From the NCBI RefSeq assembly GCF_003095375.1, contig NZ_QEHR01000008.1, positions 62,001-126,000 on the forward strand: a DNA stretch of 64,000 bases. Direction: 5' to 3'. A program made the position numbers and the translations under genes. The notes beneath the pieces are model-generated. The model saw only the letters and a program-made list of their open reading frames with translations. It was not told the origin of the DNA and did no database searches. Every line of letters starts with the position of its first letter. The first letter of the stretch is position 1. This DNA is from Marixanthomonas spongiae (GTDB taxonomy: Bacteria > Bacteroidota > Bacteroidia > Flavobacteriales > Flavobacteriaceae). This document shows positions 8,843 to 18,613 of this stretch, piece by piece.

Positions 8843-11449
8843 ATGAACTTTAATAATTTTACCATAAAAAGCCAGGAAGCCATTCAGCAAGCGCAGCAAA
8901 TAGCGCAGGGTTATGGCAACCAACAAATAGAGAACGAACACATTCTCAAAGCCATTTTTGAAGTGGACGAGAATGTAACCCCTTTTATCTTAAAAAAACT
9001 GAACGTAAACCTACCGTTGCTACAACAAGTATTGGATAAACAACTGGAAAGTTTTTCAAAAGTGGAAGGCGGTGATATTATGCTGTCCCGCGAAGCCGGT
9101 AAAACGGTAAACGAAGCCAGCATCATTGCCAAGAAAATGAACGATGAGTATGTTTCCATCGAGCATTTATTGTTGGCTATTTTAAAATCAAAGAGCAGCA
9201 TTGGCCAAAGTTTAAAGGATCAAGGTGTCACCGAAAAAGGGTTGAAAGCCGCCATTGAAGAATTGCGCAAAGGCGATCGGGTAACTTCCCAAAGTGCTGA
9301 AGACACCTACAATTCATTAAATAAGTACGCCCGTAACCTTAACGAACTGGCCAAAGAAGGGAAACTCGACCCCATCATTGGCCGGGACGAAGAAATAAGA
9401 CGTATTTTACAAATTTTATCGCGCCGCACCAAAAACAACCCTATGTTGGTAGGCGAGCCCGGTACTGGAAAAACTGCCATTGCCGAAGGGTTGGCACACC
9501 GAATTATTGACGGCGACGTTCCCGAAAACCTAAAGAGCAAATTGATTTTCTCCCTCGATATGGGTGCTCTTATTGCAGGTGCCAAATTTAAAGGCGAATT
9601 CGAAGAACGCCTCAAAGCCGTGATTAAAGAAGTTACAACAAGCGATGGCGATATTGTACTCTTTATTGACGAGATCCACACCTTGGTAGGTGCCGGCGGC
9701 GGACAAGGCGCAATGGATGCCGCTAATATTTTAAAACCGGCCTTGGCCCGTGGTGAATTGCGTGCCATTGGAGCAACTACGTTGGATGAATACCAAAAAT
9801 ATTTTGAAAAAGATAAAGCTTTGGAGCGTCGTTTTCAAAAAGTAGTAGTCGATGAACCCGATACCGAAAGTGCCATTTCCATATTACGGGGAATTAAGGA
9901 AAAGTACGAAACCCACCACAAGGTCCGTATTAAAGACGAAGCAATCATTGCCGCGGTAGAGCTTTCCGAACGTTACATCACCAATAGGTTTTTGCCCGAT
10001 AAGGCCATCGACTTAATGGACGAAGCCGCTTCAAAACTTAGGATGGAAATCAATTCCAAACCCGAAGAATTGGATGTGTTGGACCGAAAAATCATGCAGT
10101 TGGAAATTGAGATCGAAGCGATTAAACGTGAAAAAGACGAAACCAAGCTGAAATCACTTCGCGCCGACCTCGCCAATTTAAAAGAAGAACGCAACGAGCT
10201 GAACGCCAAATGGCAAAGCGAAAAAGAAGTGGTGGACAACGTACAGAATCTGAAACAGGAAATCGAAGACCTAAAGTTGGAGGCTGAACGTGCCGAACGG
10301 GAAGGTGATTTTGGCAAAGTAGCCGAACTGCGCTACGGAAAAATAAAAGACGCGCAGGAAGCCCTGAGCAAATTGGAAACCCAATTGGCCGAAAACCAAA
10401 GCACCAGTTCGTTAATAAAAGAAGAAGTCACTAATGACGATATTGCAGAGGTAGTTGCAAAATGGACAGGAATTCCTGTAACAAAAATGCTGCAAAGCGA
10501 ACGCGAAAAGTTATTGAAATTAGAGGATCAACTGCACAAACGTGTAGTAGGCCAAGAAGAAGCTATTATTGCCGTGAGCGATGCCATAAGACGTAGCCGC
10601 GCCGGATTGCAAGACGAGAAAAAACCAATTGGTTCGTTCTTGTTTTTAGGAACCACTGGGGTGGGTAAAACCGAATTGGCGAAAGCCTTAGCAGAGTATT
10701 TGTTTGATGATGAAAGTGCGATGACCCGCATCGATATGAGTGAATACCAAGAGCGCCACAGTGTGAGCCGTTTAGTTGGAGCACCTCCAGGGTATGTTGG
10801 TTATGATGAAGGCGGACAATTAACCGAAGCCGTCCGTCGTAAACCGTATTCGGTTGTGTTGCTTGATGAAATTGAAAAAGCACATCCCGATACATTCAAT
10901 ATTCTGTTGCAAGTATTGGATGAAGGTAGGTTGACCGACAATAAAGGTCGTGTGGCCGATTTCAAAAACACCATCATCATTATGACCAGTAATATGGGCA
11001 GCCATATTATTCAAGAGAAGTTTGAAACGGTAAAAGACCCAGACACCGCCATGGAAGGCGCCAAACTGGAGGTCTTAGGTTTGCTGAAACAACAGGTACG
11101 TCCTGAATTTTTAAACCGGATAGACGATATCATCATGTTCACACCATTGACCCGAACCAACATCAAGGAAATTGTAGGGTTACAGCTGAAAGGTGTTTCA
11201 AAAATGTTGTCAAAACAGAACATTACCATAGATGCCACGGAAGAAGCCATCGCCTATTTAGCCGAAAAAGGATTCGACCCACAATACGGGGCGCGACCTG
11301 TAAAACGGGTCATTCAACGGGAAGTGCTCAACGAACTTTCCAAAGATATCCTTGCCGGCAAAGTAACGACCGATAGCATCATCTTGATCGACAGTTTTGA
11401 AGATGGGCTCGTTTTCAGAAATCAAACAGACCTTGTAGAAGACAATTGA
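8843..11449 (+). CDS. clpB: ATP-dependent disaggregase ClpB
   Basis: 868 residues, full length. Hexameric AAA+ chaperone that pulls aggregated proteins apart together with DnaK. Order: Clp N domain (1-145), first AAA with Walker A GEPGTGKT (204-211) and DEIHTLVGAGGG, coiled-coil M domain (about 405-530), second AAA with Walker A GTTGVGKT (603-610) and LLDEIEKAHPD, then the C-terminal small domain. GYVGYDEGG is the second pore loop. The M domain separates it from ClpA/ClpC. Confidence 0.98.
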   Translation: MNFNNFTIKSQEAIQQAQQIAQGYGNQQIENEHILKAIFEVDENVTPFILKKLNVNLPLLQQVLDKQLESFSKVEGGDIMLSREAGKTVNEASIIAKKMNDEYVSIEHLLLAILKSKSSIGQSLKDQGVTEKGLKAAIEELRKGDRVTSQSAEDTYNSLNKYARNLNELAKEGKLDPIIGRDEEIRRILQILSRRTKNNPMLVGEPGTGKTAIAEGLAHRIIDGDVPENLKSKLIFSLDMGALIAGAKFKGEFEERLKAVIKEVTTSDGDIVLFIDEIHTLVGAGGGQGAMDAANILKPALARGELRAIGATTLDEYQKYFEKDKALERRFQKVVVDEPDTESAISILRGIKEKYETHHKVRIKDEAIIAAVELSERYITNRFLPDKAIDLMDEAASKLRMEINSKPEELDVLDRKIMQLEIEIEAIKREKDETKLKSLRADLANLKEERNELNAKWQSEKEVVDNVQNLKQEIEDLKLEAERAEREGDFGKVAELRYGKIKDAQEALSKLETQLAENQSTSSLIKEEVTNDDIAEVVAKWTGIPVTKMLQSEREKLLKLEDQLHKRVVGQEEAIIAVSDAIRRSRAGLQDEKKPIGSFLFLGTTGVGKTELAKALAEYLFDDESAMTRIDMSEYQERHSVSRLVGAPPGYVGYDEGGQLTEAVRRKPYSVVLLDEIEKAHPDTFNILLQVLDEGRLTDNKGRVADFKNTIIIMTSNMGSHIIQEKFETVKDPDTAMEGAKLEVLGLLKQQVRPEFLNRIDDIIMFTPLTRTNIKEIVGLQLKGVSKMLSKQNITIDATEEAIAYLAEKGFDPQYGARPVKRVIQREVLNELSKDILAGKVTTDSIILIDSFEDGLVFRNQTDLVEDN

Positions 11450-11538
11450 ACTAGCTTGGAGCTTGCCTAATTTCTGAACCCGATTAATCGGGACAGCATT
11501 AAAAAGTTCCGTTTTATAATTGATTGGTTAGTTGAAAG

Positions 11539-11570
11539 CACCCCGGAAGTAATTTTCGGGGTGTTTTTTT
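11539..11570 (+). terminator. Rho-independent terminator of clpB
   Basis: CACCCCG (11539-11545) pairs with CGGGGTG (11557-11563), followed by seven T. It is 90 bases after the clpB stop. Confidence 0.85.
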
Positions 11571-11590
11571 AATTATGAATAATAAGACAG

Positions 11591-11623
11591 AAACCCCAAA
11601 GATTTTGAAAACCTTTGAGGTTT
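11591..11623. repeat. Intergenic hairpin, copy 1 of 2
   Basis: AAACCCCAAAG (11591-11601) and CTTTGAGGTTT (11613-11623) form an 11-bp stem with one G.T pair. A related hairpin is at 14723-14756, so the pair brackets the VWA lipoprotein gene and each lies 3' of a minus-strand gene. There is no T-run. Confidence 0.55.
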
Positions 11624-11641
11624 GGTTGTAAAATTTTCGCC

Positions 11642-14600
11642 TTAACAAGATACAAACGAATAGTTTCCACCCATCATACCGATTAAGTTTTCCACTCCCG
11701 CCATGCCTTCTCCCACGGGACCGAGGCCCATATAAAGGATTTCTTTGTAAATATTGCAGGCCAAGGCTTGCATGGCTTTTGCAATTTCATCGTCCATACC
11801 GGCAGTATCCATAATAATTATAGCCTGTGAAGCGAGAGCATAAAGCTTTACGAGCGTCACGCTATATGCCGCCACCACACCCAAGGCCAAACCGCCACCG
11901 GCGGCCATAATGCCCAGGTTTATTCCAGAAATAACCCGTTGGTAATCATCGATCACGGTTTGCAACCCTTCAAGTTGTTCTTTTATATTTTCGCCGCCGC
12001 CACCCGTCATATTGGGGAGAATACCATACAGCTCTCCATACTTATGATCGATGCTCCAAAAAGCTTTCTTTTTTGTCGAAGCATCAAAGAAATTGAGTTT
12101 GCCTCCCCTAAATAAATACTCCCTAAAGTAAGTATAGTCCTCACCCAAGGATTTTGAAGTATATTGATCAGTATCGGGCAGGTTTTCACTGAATTGTAAG
12201 GGCTCCCCTTTTAATTGTGAATAGGTGCTCACAGGAAAATACCTTCCTTCCAACAGGGCCAACTGGGCGGTTTTTTGTGCATTGGCCCGTATCCATCCTT
12301 TACCGCTTCGGGTCAAGGTTCGGTATTGGGAGGTACGGAGGTAATCAAAAGATACGTGTGAGGTTTCGGTGAACAATGCCGGTTTGAATTTTAAAATGCC
12401 TACGCGCATCCCATTAACGTAGGTAGCAGTTTCTTCATTGACCGATTCTTGTATCGGTTGCATCATGCTCAACAATACCGATGGATAATCGAACCCACCT
12501 TTTTCAAAATTCTCAGCGGCGGTCTGGGTTTCGCCTTTTAGATACGGTTCCATCCAGTTGCGGGTGCTCAAAAGGGCTTTTAGGTATTCTGAAAACCGCA
12601 CCGAAGTGGTAGCCCCTGCTTTTTCAAAAGCAATGCTCAAATTGCCCAACAACATTTCGTGTACCTCATTGGCCATCTGTTTGGTAGGAGGTTCGGAATA
12701 TTGAAGGGTTTTGTTATATCCAGCTAAAATACGGCGCTTCACACCTTGTCTGCCAACTTTGATATCAAGGTAGAGCCCCACAATGCGTTTTCCCACTGCC
12801 TGTTCAACACCTTTTGGAAAGGAATATGAATCGGTTGCAGTGATCGACGTTTCAAAAAGCGAAACGTGAACCTGATGTTCGCCTTCCTTCTCAAATGTAT
12901 TATAGCTAAACACATAAGGAGCCAGTTCCATTTCACCTAAAATAGTTGAAACTTCCGCGATAACAGCTTCTTGATCGGATGCAGAAATTTCGGTTATGGC
13001 GATATTCTCTCTTATTTTATCATAAAAAAACGTGTCATCGTAAACATTTAAATAAATTATGGGCGGGCCGGCTTCATAAACGTCCTTATATTCCGGTTGG
13101 TAGGTATCGTTGTTGTGGCCATCGGTTGCATAGAGCACCAAGTCGTTGCTGGTTTGGGCAACCTTTAGGTGAGTGGTGTAAACGTTAGAACCCGTTTTCA
13201 TCAGTTCAATTAAGACATTGGGGTACAATTCACGGATCTTTCCCTGCATTTGGTTCAAAAATTTCTGAATGCCTTTACCCCTGTATTCACTAGGCATGCT
13301 CATAGAGGTATCATACACCAAGAGGATTTTGGGTGCTATCACGTTTTTACGAAGCATCCCTCGAACGCCCGTTTCGTTATCTTGAATTTTAAAATTACCG
13401 GCAGCAAGCCCTTCAACGATATTGCCATCTGCATCTTTTGGCAGCAGTTCCAATTCAACATTGGGGAACACTTTGGGACGGGCTTTAACCGTTAAGGACC
13501 TTACTTGGTCTGGATTTCCCGCTGGTTTACCTTGGGCGGTTTCTTCGGAAAAAAGAACAGCCTCCTTAAAAATATTTTCGCCTCCCAAGGTTATGGGGTC
13601 GCCCACAAAGGAGCGTTCTTGCAAATATTCCACATCTTTGTCGAGATCCTGAAGCGCAATGCTGGGAGTAAAGGTATTTATGCTGTTGATGCTTTGTGTA
13701 GCTTGTTCCTCAAAGGTCAAATTGTTTAAAAACTGAAGTTTCAATTGGTTGCCCACCAGTTCGGAAGCCTTGTAGGTTGCCGAAAGGATTTCAGTTTCTT
13801 CCCGCATATCGAAAGAATTGGTTGTTTTAATTGAAAGGGAAACATCAAAATCGTCTTCTTTGAACTCCTTGAGATCATAAGCTTTTTGGGCTTCGTTGGC
13901 CGGATGCAGCATGCCGTATTCCACCGATGGATCGAAAAGATGCAGATACACCTCTTGTTCTTTTTGTTTAAATGCCACGCCGGGAACATTTCGGTTTGAA
14001 AAGTAAAATTTGCTTTCCCGGTCTTCTTTTCGGTGCTGTGGCTCGGTTGTATCCAATAGATTATTTGCTAACGCTTTTGCTTCTGCAACCACATCGGGCA
14101 TGGGCTTGAAATTTCCTTGATTTTCATCAGCTCCCAATGCTTTTTGCCACTTGCGGTATTGGTTGCTGCTTACCGGTATGCTGAATGTTGGTTCGTTTTT
14201 TCTGAACAGGATTTCTTTGGCTTTTTCTTTGTCGAGCGCAATATGTTCTCGTACAGTTCGGGCTTCAAAACCGGCATCGATGAGCATGTTCTTTAAAATT
14301 TCGGCTTTTTCCCTTGGCGTGGCCATTCCGCAACGTAAACCTTGTTCAATACCGTACATCGTGCCATAGCCTATTCGTCTTAGGTATTGGTTGTCACTTG
14401 GCAACAACAACAGTTCTTCCCGCACAAAATCGAACATCGCTTTGGGGTCTTTTTGCTGCACCAGGCGGTCCCGTTTTGCTAAAAAATTATCCGAACTATG
14501 AGAAAGGGCGTATCTCATTTCTTCCCAGGTTTTAAATGGCTGCATTCCTGTGCCTTCGGGAATAGTTATGGTTTCTCCAGAATCACAAGCTTGAAACATA

Positions 14601-14674
14601 GGCAAAAGATATACGCCTGCACTGGCCAGCATTATTTTTTGAAAGAATTCCCTTCGGGAGGCATCATATTTCAT
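11642..14674 (-). CDS. Tat-exported VWA / transglutaminase-like lipoprotein
   Basis: 1010 residues. The N-terminus SRREFFQK (6-13) with a hydrophobic stretch ending in FQAC (Cys30) looks like a Tat signal joined to a lipobox. Residues about 100-145 (YGIEQGLRCGMATPREKAEI, Cys115) resemble a transglutaminase-like core, though no complete Cys-His-Asp triad was traced. A von Willebrand A domain with metal site DTSMS (from Asp455) occupies about 450-630. Near residues 920-960 a Gly/Ala-rich hydrophobic stretch could be a membrane segment. Probably an envelope protein that handles peptides or binds partners; true function unknown. Confidence 0.65.
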   Translation of the reverse strand: MKYDASRREFFQKIMLASAGVYLLPMFQACDSGETITIPEGTGMQPFKTWEEMRYALSHSSDNFLAKRDRLVQQKDPKAMFDFVREELLLLPSDNQYLRRIGYGTMYGIEQGLRCGMATPREKAEILKNMLIDAGFEARTVREHIALDKEKAKEILFRKNEPTFSIPVSSNQYRKWQKALGADENQGNFKPMPDVVAEAKALANNLLDTTEPQHRKEDRESKFYFSNRNVPGVAFKQKEQEVYLHLFDPSVEYGMLHPANEAQKAYDLKEFKEDDFDVSLSIKTTNSFDMREETEILSATYKASELVGNQLKLQFLNNLTFEEQATQSINSINTFTPSIALQDLDKDVEYLQERSFVGDPITLGGENIFKEAVLFSEETAQGKPAGNPDQVRSLTVKARPKVFPNVELELLPKDADGNIVEGLAAGNFKIQDNETGVRGMLRKNVIAPKILLVYDTSMSMPSEYRGKGIQKFLNQMQGKIRELYPNVLIELMKTGSNVYTTHLKVAQTSNDLVLYATDGHNNDTYQPEYKDVYEAGPPIIYLNVYDDTFFYDKIRENIAITEISASDQEAVIAEVSTILGEMELAPYVFSYNTFEKEGEHQVHVSLFETSITATDSYSFPKGVEQAVGKRIVGLYLDIKVGRQGVKRRILAGYNKTLQYSEPPTKQMANEVHEMLLGNLSIAFEKAGATTSVRFSEYLKALLSTRNWMEPYLKGETQTAAENFEKGGFDYPSVLLSMMQPIQESVNEETATYVNGMRVGILKFKPALFTETSHVSFDYLRTSQYRTLTRSGKGWIRANAQKTAQLALLEGRYFPVSTYSQLKGEPLQFSENLPDTDQYTSKSLGEDYTYFREYLFRGGKLNFFDASTKKKAFWSIDHKYGELYGILPNMTGGGGENIKEQLEGLQTVIDDYQRVISGINLGIMAAGGGLALGVVAAYSVTLVKLYALASQAIIIMDTAGMDDEIAKAMQALACNIYKEILYMGLGPVGEGMAGVENLIGMMGGNYSFVSC

Positions 14675-14722
14675 AATTGTTGAAAAATTTTATCTATAGT
14701 TAGTTGAGTTTTTTTAATTGAT

Positions 14723-14756
14723 AACCCCCCAAAGGTGTTGAGAACCCTTGAGGTTT
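14723..14756. repeat. Intergenic hairpin, copy 2 of 2
   Basis: AACCCCCCAAAGG (14723-14735) faces ACCCTTGAGGTTT (14744-14756). The arrangement matches the hairpin at 11591-11623 with changes in the loop side. It lies just after the stop of the minus-strand lipoprotein gene at 14773. Confidence 0.5.
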
Positions 14757-14772
14757 AATGGTCCAAGTCGTT

Positions 14773-15618
14773 TCAATGCGCTTTAAAAACCCATTTTACA
14801 TCGTCGGGCAATGAGGGTGACACTTGGTGTTTTTTTGCTTTGTAATATGGTACGCGCCCTACCAGCTGATTTTCTATGATTTCGGTTTTTACATAATTCC
14901 ATCCTTGGTTGAAGGATAGGTCGTATATATCTGTAATGGCTATTTGTTTGGTGGTTTCGGCATTATCGGTTGCTTCAATGTTCCTGTTACAAACCGCGTA
15001 AGCGCCTGTGTTGGCATCGGCATACCAAAATTGCAGTCGATATCCTGAATGACCGTGGTATTTGCCAAAAGGCGAATTATTATATACCTGTTGCCTTGAA
15101 GTTGCCAAACTAAGCAGCCCAATTTCATTTTCATTCTTCCGGATGCTGAAAAAGGCAGAAACCAATCCGGTTTTTGGTGCTTTGTACTCTGTCGTTACAG
15201 CAGCAGTGCCTTCGCATTTAAAAAAGTCAGCAATTGGTCTATCCGTCTTTACCGAGGCGGGCAGGTTAAACCCGAAGGTGCCATCGGTTTGAAATCGCCC
15301 GATTTCAATTTCTTGTTTATTGCTTCTCTTATAAGGTTGGGTAACCAAAAAAATGGTTGCTGCACCGTGCTTCCAGCTTTCAAACTTTTTTTGATTGGTT
15401 TTGGTGATGGTATATTTTTTTAGATGTGCATTTGATTGATTTAATGATTTTGATTTTTTGGCCGATACTTTAAAGTCTGCCTGTCCATTGCTTTCTATAC
15501 CAGGAGCACCTAATTTAGTTTCATGAGTAACATTATCTTCAATTAAGATTTCAGTGGAGCCTGTGTCTTTGCAGCCCATTATACTCAGGACGAGCATAAG
15601 TTGAAATAAAGTTTTCAT
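14773..15618 (-). CDS. Hypothetical lipoprotein
   Basis: 281 residues from the Met at 15618 (MKTLFQLM), chosen because it begins a signal peptide ending in the lipobox SIMGC; the longer frame back to 15699 adds a non-signal extension. The mature part is basic at first (SAKKSKSLNQSNAHLKK) and then beta-rich with several Trp and Tyr (FGKYHGHSGYRLQFWYADA). No family recognised. It lies upstream of the Tat/VWA gene on the same strand with a 98-base gap, so a shared envelope task is possible but unproved. Confidence 0.6.
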   Translation of the reverse strand: MKTLFQLMLVLSIMGCKDTGSTEILIEDNVTHETKLGAPGIESNGQADFKVSAKKSKSLNQSNAHLKKYTITKTNQKKFESWKHGAATIFLVTQPYKRSNKQEIEIGRFQTDGTFGFNLPASVKTDRPIADFFKCEGTAAVTTEYKAPKTGLVSAFFSIRKNENEIGLLSLATSRQQVYNNSPFGKYHGHSGYRLQFWYADANTGAYAVCNRNIEATDNAETTKQIAITDIYDLSFNQGWNYVKTEIIENQLVGRVPYYKAKKHQVSPSLPDDVKWVFKAH

Positions 15619-15824
15619 ATTCTTATATTTATTGTTCAACCTCCTGATTAAAAATTTAAGTTTCTGTATCAGCGTAAACATTTTTAAGAATAACTGCAAA
15701 GCATAGTATTTGGGGAGCTATTACAATAGTTCTATAATCTGTGAGTATTTTAACTGTAAAGGTTTGTTGCCAAAACCTGCTCGATCGCTCGTTTTTAAAC
15801 AGGCCTGTATTTTTCTAATTATAT

Positions 15825-16190
15825 TTAAATGCTTTTAAACCACTCTTCAAACTTTTTACCCAAAAACGGCAGCGGTTTCCTTTTTTCGTTCATGGCATTG
15901 ATCAATCCCATGACCCACATATAAATAAGCAACAGGGTTCCTAAAACACTTACGATCCATCCTAAAATAGGGATAAGGCCAATAACGCCCAAGGCTAACC
16001 CAGCCGCGGCCAGACCAATGGATTGGCGAATATGATAGGCTCCAAATTCACTTTTTTTGTCGTTGTTCATCACATAAGCGATAATGAGGCCTATAATGGT
16101 TAGGTAAGAAATAACGGCAATGGTCTTGCCTTCGTTGGTGTTCACTGTTTCTTCTGTATTGGTTGCTGTGTTTGTTGGTGTGCTTTCCAT
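15825..16190 (-). CDS. DUF4870/Tic20-like small membrane protein
   Basis: 121 residues: a Thr/Asn-rich tail (1-20), then three to four hydrophobic helices (TIAVISYLTIIGLIIAYVM; SIGLAAAGLALGVIGLIPIL; VSVLGTLLLIYMWVMGLI) and the AYHIRQSIGL motif typical of Tic20-like/DUF4870 proteins. Inner-membrane, function unknown. A nested inverted-repeat element lies just upstream (16215-16326). Confidence 0.75.
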   Translation of the reverse strand: MESTPTNTATNTEETVNTNEGKTIAVISYLTIIGLIIAYVMNNDKKSEFGAYHIRQSIGLAAAGLALGVIGLIPILGWIVSVLGTLLLIYMWVMGLINAMNEKRKPLPFLGKKFEEWFKSI

Positions 16191-16214
16191 AATTTGAGTT
16201 TAGTTGATTTTTAA

Positions 16215-16326
16215 AACGACAATACCCCTGCCTTGTTAACCTCGGGGATTATAGACCGGCTCCTCTTCCAGTCTATAACCCTTTTTAAGTCCCTTACACT
16301 TTTGAGAGACAGGGGGTATTATCGTT
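16215..16326. repeat. 112-bp nested inverted-repeat element
   Basis: The ends pair: AACGACAATACCCCTGCC at the left and the inverted version (CAGGGGGTATTATCGTT) at the right, with a few mismatches. Inside, TTATAGAC and GTCTATAA form a second stem that extends to GGG/CCC with one bulged base. It lies between two minus-strand genes. It could be a MITE-like element or a structured leader of the downstream DUF4870-like gene. Confidence 0.55.
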
Positions 16327-16376
16327 TTTTCCATATTTATTAGTTTGTTTTTTTTGTGCTGTTATCAGTATTCATA

Positions 16377-17201
16377 TTATAAGCCTACGCTTACCCATTT
16401 ATCGATAAGAAGGGATTTTTTTTCAACTTCTTGGTAATAAACTTTTATGCTGACTGGCTTGGTATCGTCTCCTTGTTTCACTAAAAATTCGTTGGGCCTG
16501 TTGTTTACCTGTGTTTTCTCATTGGCTGTTTTAAGGGCTTGGGTTTCCGGTTCAATGCGGGTAATGGCAACTGGGGTTTCGGTTTCAGGGAAGGTGTAAA
16601 AAATGTATTTTGACCCGTCATGAGTCATGCTGCTGTTGTTTTGAATGGGCACTGAAGCCCCCAGTAATCGCGCTGTGGGATCGCTTGCCAATGCGTTGAA
16701 GGTAACCTTGGTTGATTTTTCATCACCAACTACTTTTTGGGTATATCCTATTTTCATTTTTACATGAACTTTGGTGGCTTTGGGCGAAGGCACTACCATT
16801 TGTGATTTGAGGGTCGCTTTAAACCCTAAGGTATCGTACATTTTTTTCCACTGGTCTGGCCGGATAAACCCTTCTGTACGTGTTGAAAACCGATAGTGCC
16901 CTTCTTTTGCCAAACGTTCGGTTTCTTCTTCGTAAGCTTGTACTTCTTTTTCGTGGGCCTTTAGCAAGTCTTTTCCTGTATCGTCCTTCAGTTCGAGTAA
17001 CTCGGTATTTTGAGGGTCGATGGCCGAAAAACCTTCTGTCTGTACCCAAAAATCAACTTCAAACTTATTGTCTGAAAAGGTTTCGCCAGGAATTTCCTTT
17101 TCGACTTCCATGCGGATGGTTTCCACTTTTTGGGAATACAGATTGACAGCAAACAATACTGTTAACAACACTGTTGTAACTACGTTGCGTTTATACATCA
17201 T
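16377..17201 (-). CDS. Exported protein of unknown family
   Basis: 274 residues with a signal peptide cleaved near LYSQ (SpI type, no lipobox Cys). The mature part has a charged helical middle (LKAHEKEVQAYEEETERLAKE) between beta-rich ends. No domain recognised. It belongs to the run of minus-strand envelope genes 14.7-18.2 kb. Confidence 0.55.
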   Translation of the reverse strand: MMYKRNVVTTVLLTVLFAVNLYSQKVETIRMEVEKEIPGETFSDNKFEVDFWVQTEGFSAIDPQNTELLELKDDTGKDLLKAHEKEVQAYEEETERLAKEGHYRFSTRTEGFIRPDQWKKMYDTLGFKATLKSQMVVPSPKATKVHVKMKIGYTQKVVGDEKSTKVTFNALASDPTARLLGASVPIQNNSSMTHDGSKYIFYTFPETETPVAITRIEPETQALKTANEKTQVNNRPNEFLVKQGDDTKPVSIKVYYQEVEKKSLLIDKWVSVGL

Positions 17202-17306
17202 ATATTAATTTTCAAGTTTACTACTTATTACACTTTTTGGCTTTAAACGTTGTCCGGTTTGTATTTTGATTATACGAAATTTTGTCAACCGTTTTATTTA
17301 CGGTAT

Positions 17307-18170
17307 TTACATGCCTTGATAATCGGCCTTTTCAATGGTAAATGGTTTTTTCTCTAGCGAGGTGCAAATCATGTGCATATGGTCTCTTTTTCGCTTGTTT
17401 GAGGTGTACTCCATTTCCATCATCAACGAGTTTTTACCAAACGGTATGGAGGCAGTATTCATGTTTTTCTGCATTTTTTCAAGATTAGCAAACATTCCTA
17501 CAAAACTTACCGGTGCTTCGTTGGTAATGTAGATTTTAGCTGTTCCATCTTCTTGCTTTACCAAATACCCTTTGCACTTGTACCCTAATATCGTCTTGCC
17601 GGGCAATGGCGTAATATTGGCCATGTTTTGAGCGCTGTTTTCCCCATTTTGTGACTTTTCAATCATTTTTTGCATTTCTTCTTCTAAAGGAATATCCATT
17701 CTCATGGCCATTTTTTGGCCGTTGTTGTCCATAAAGGTTATCATAGCTTGGTTTTCCATATCGTACACAATAACACTATTGGTTTTTTGGTTGGGCATGG
17801 CGTTGCCAAAGTAACTGGTGTTCGGCGCTATATAATACTGTAAGGTCATTTCTTCTTTCTTGCGGGAGGTCAACGTCATATCCATCACGTACTCAAACTC
17901 ATACGCATCGGGAAGGCCTTCCAAACCGCCTCCAAAAAGTGAGGTACGATTTTGTTGCGTTTTTGTTTTTCCTTTTTTACCGTCGCCTTTTATTACTCCG
18001 TCAATGGTTTTATCGGTTGTTTTGGAGACTTCCCGGTCGGTTTTATTGAGCACGGTTCGCTCCACGGCGTTTTCGGCGCGTTTTTTCAGTTTTTTAAAAA
18101 ATTGTGCGTTGGTAGTGCCACAAATTGCCAAGGCAAAAAATACGGTGAGGAGGGTTTTTAAAGGTTTCAT
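17307..18170 (-). CDS. Exported DUF4412-like protein
   Basis: 287 residues with an SpI signal ending GTTNAQ. A Lys-rich segment (residues 25-75) is followed by a domain with SYFGNAMPNQKTNSVIVYDMENQAMITFMD and PGKTILGYKCKGYLV. The 'G..C.GY' strand and the Met-rich order match the DUF4412 family of Bacteroidota periplasmic proteins, distantly like LolA-type folds. Role unknown. The 136-base gap after the next gene upstream on the strand suggests separate control. Confidence 0.65.
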   Translation of the reverse strand: MKPLKTLLTVFFALAICGTTNAQFFKKLKKRAENAVERTVLNKTDREVSKTTDKTIDGVIKGDGKKGKTKTQQNRTSLFGGGLEGLPDAYEFEYVMDMTLTSRKKEEMTLQYYIAPNTSYFGNAMPNQKTNSVIVYDMENQAMITFMDNNGQKMAMRMDIPLEEEMQKMIEKSQNGENSAQNMANITPLPGKTILGYKCKGYLVKQEDGTAKIYITNEAPVSFVGMFANLEKMQKNMNTASIPFGKNSLMMEMEYTSNKRKRDHMHMICTSLEKKPFTIEKADYQGM

Positions 18171-18550
18171 AATTTAAGTTTTTAAGGGTTACTTATTTTG
18201 GTTTTCTAAAACTACCGTTGCTTGATTATTTTGGCTATAACGTATGTAACAAAGTATTGTACTTATGTAACATACCCTTGCAAATCGTGTGTTTGCAGCC
18301 ACTGACAATTATAAACGTCATGGTCATTCACGGTAGGACTGTTATAGTTTATGACAAACTTAAGGCTATAGAATTAAATTATAGAAGGTAATACCTTGAA
18401 ATGACATGGGGCTTTTAACCCTATTTTGTACAGAAAAAAGAAGTAATTAAAACTGTTGTTTGAAATAAAAGGGTTCTCATTGTATTTAGACACCTGTTAG
18501 AAAATAGTATGTCCATAATCTTTCTAAAGTGGGGAGAAATTAAAAGAAAC
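18171..18550. other. Intergenic region, no gene seen
   Basis: About 380 bases. A direct repeat TATGTAACA occurs twice around 18243-18273 upstream of the DUF4412-like gene and might be an operator. Nothing else is recognised. Confidence 0.35.
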
Positions 18551-18554
18551 TCAT

Positions 18555-18587
18555 AAAAAAAACCGCCTACATTACTGCAAGCGGATT
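18555..18587 (-). terminator. Terminator of the CsbD-family gene
   Basis: On the minus strand AATCCGC (18587-18581) faces GCGGTT (18566-18561) with one mismatch, followed by a run of eight T. It lies 26 bases after the CsbD stop. Confidence 0.7.
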
Positions 18588-18613
18588 CTAACTGTTGTGA
18601 TACGGAAAGTGAT

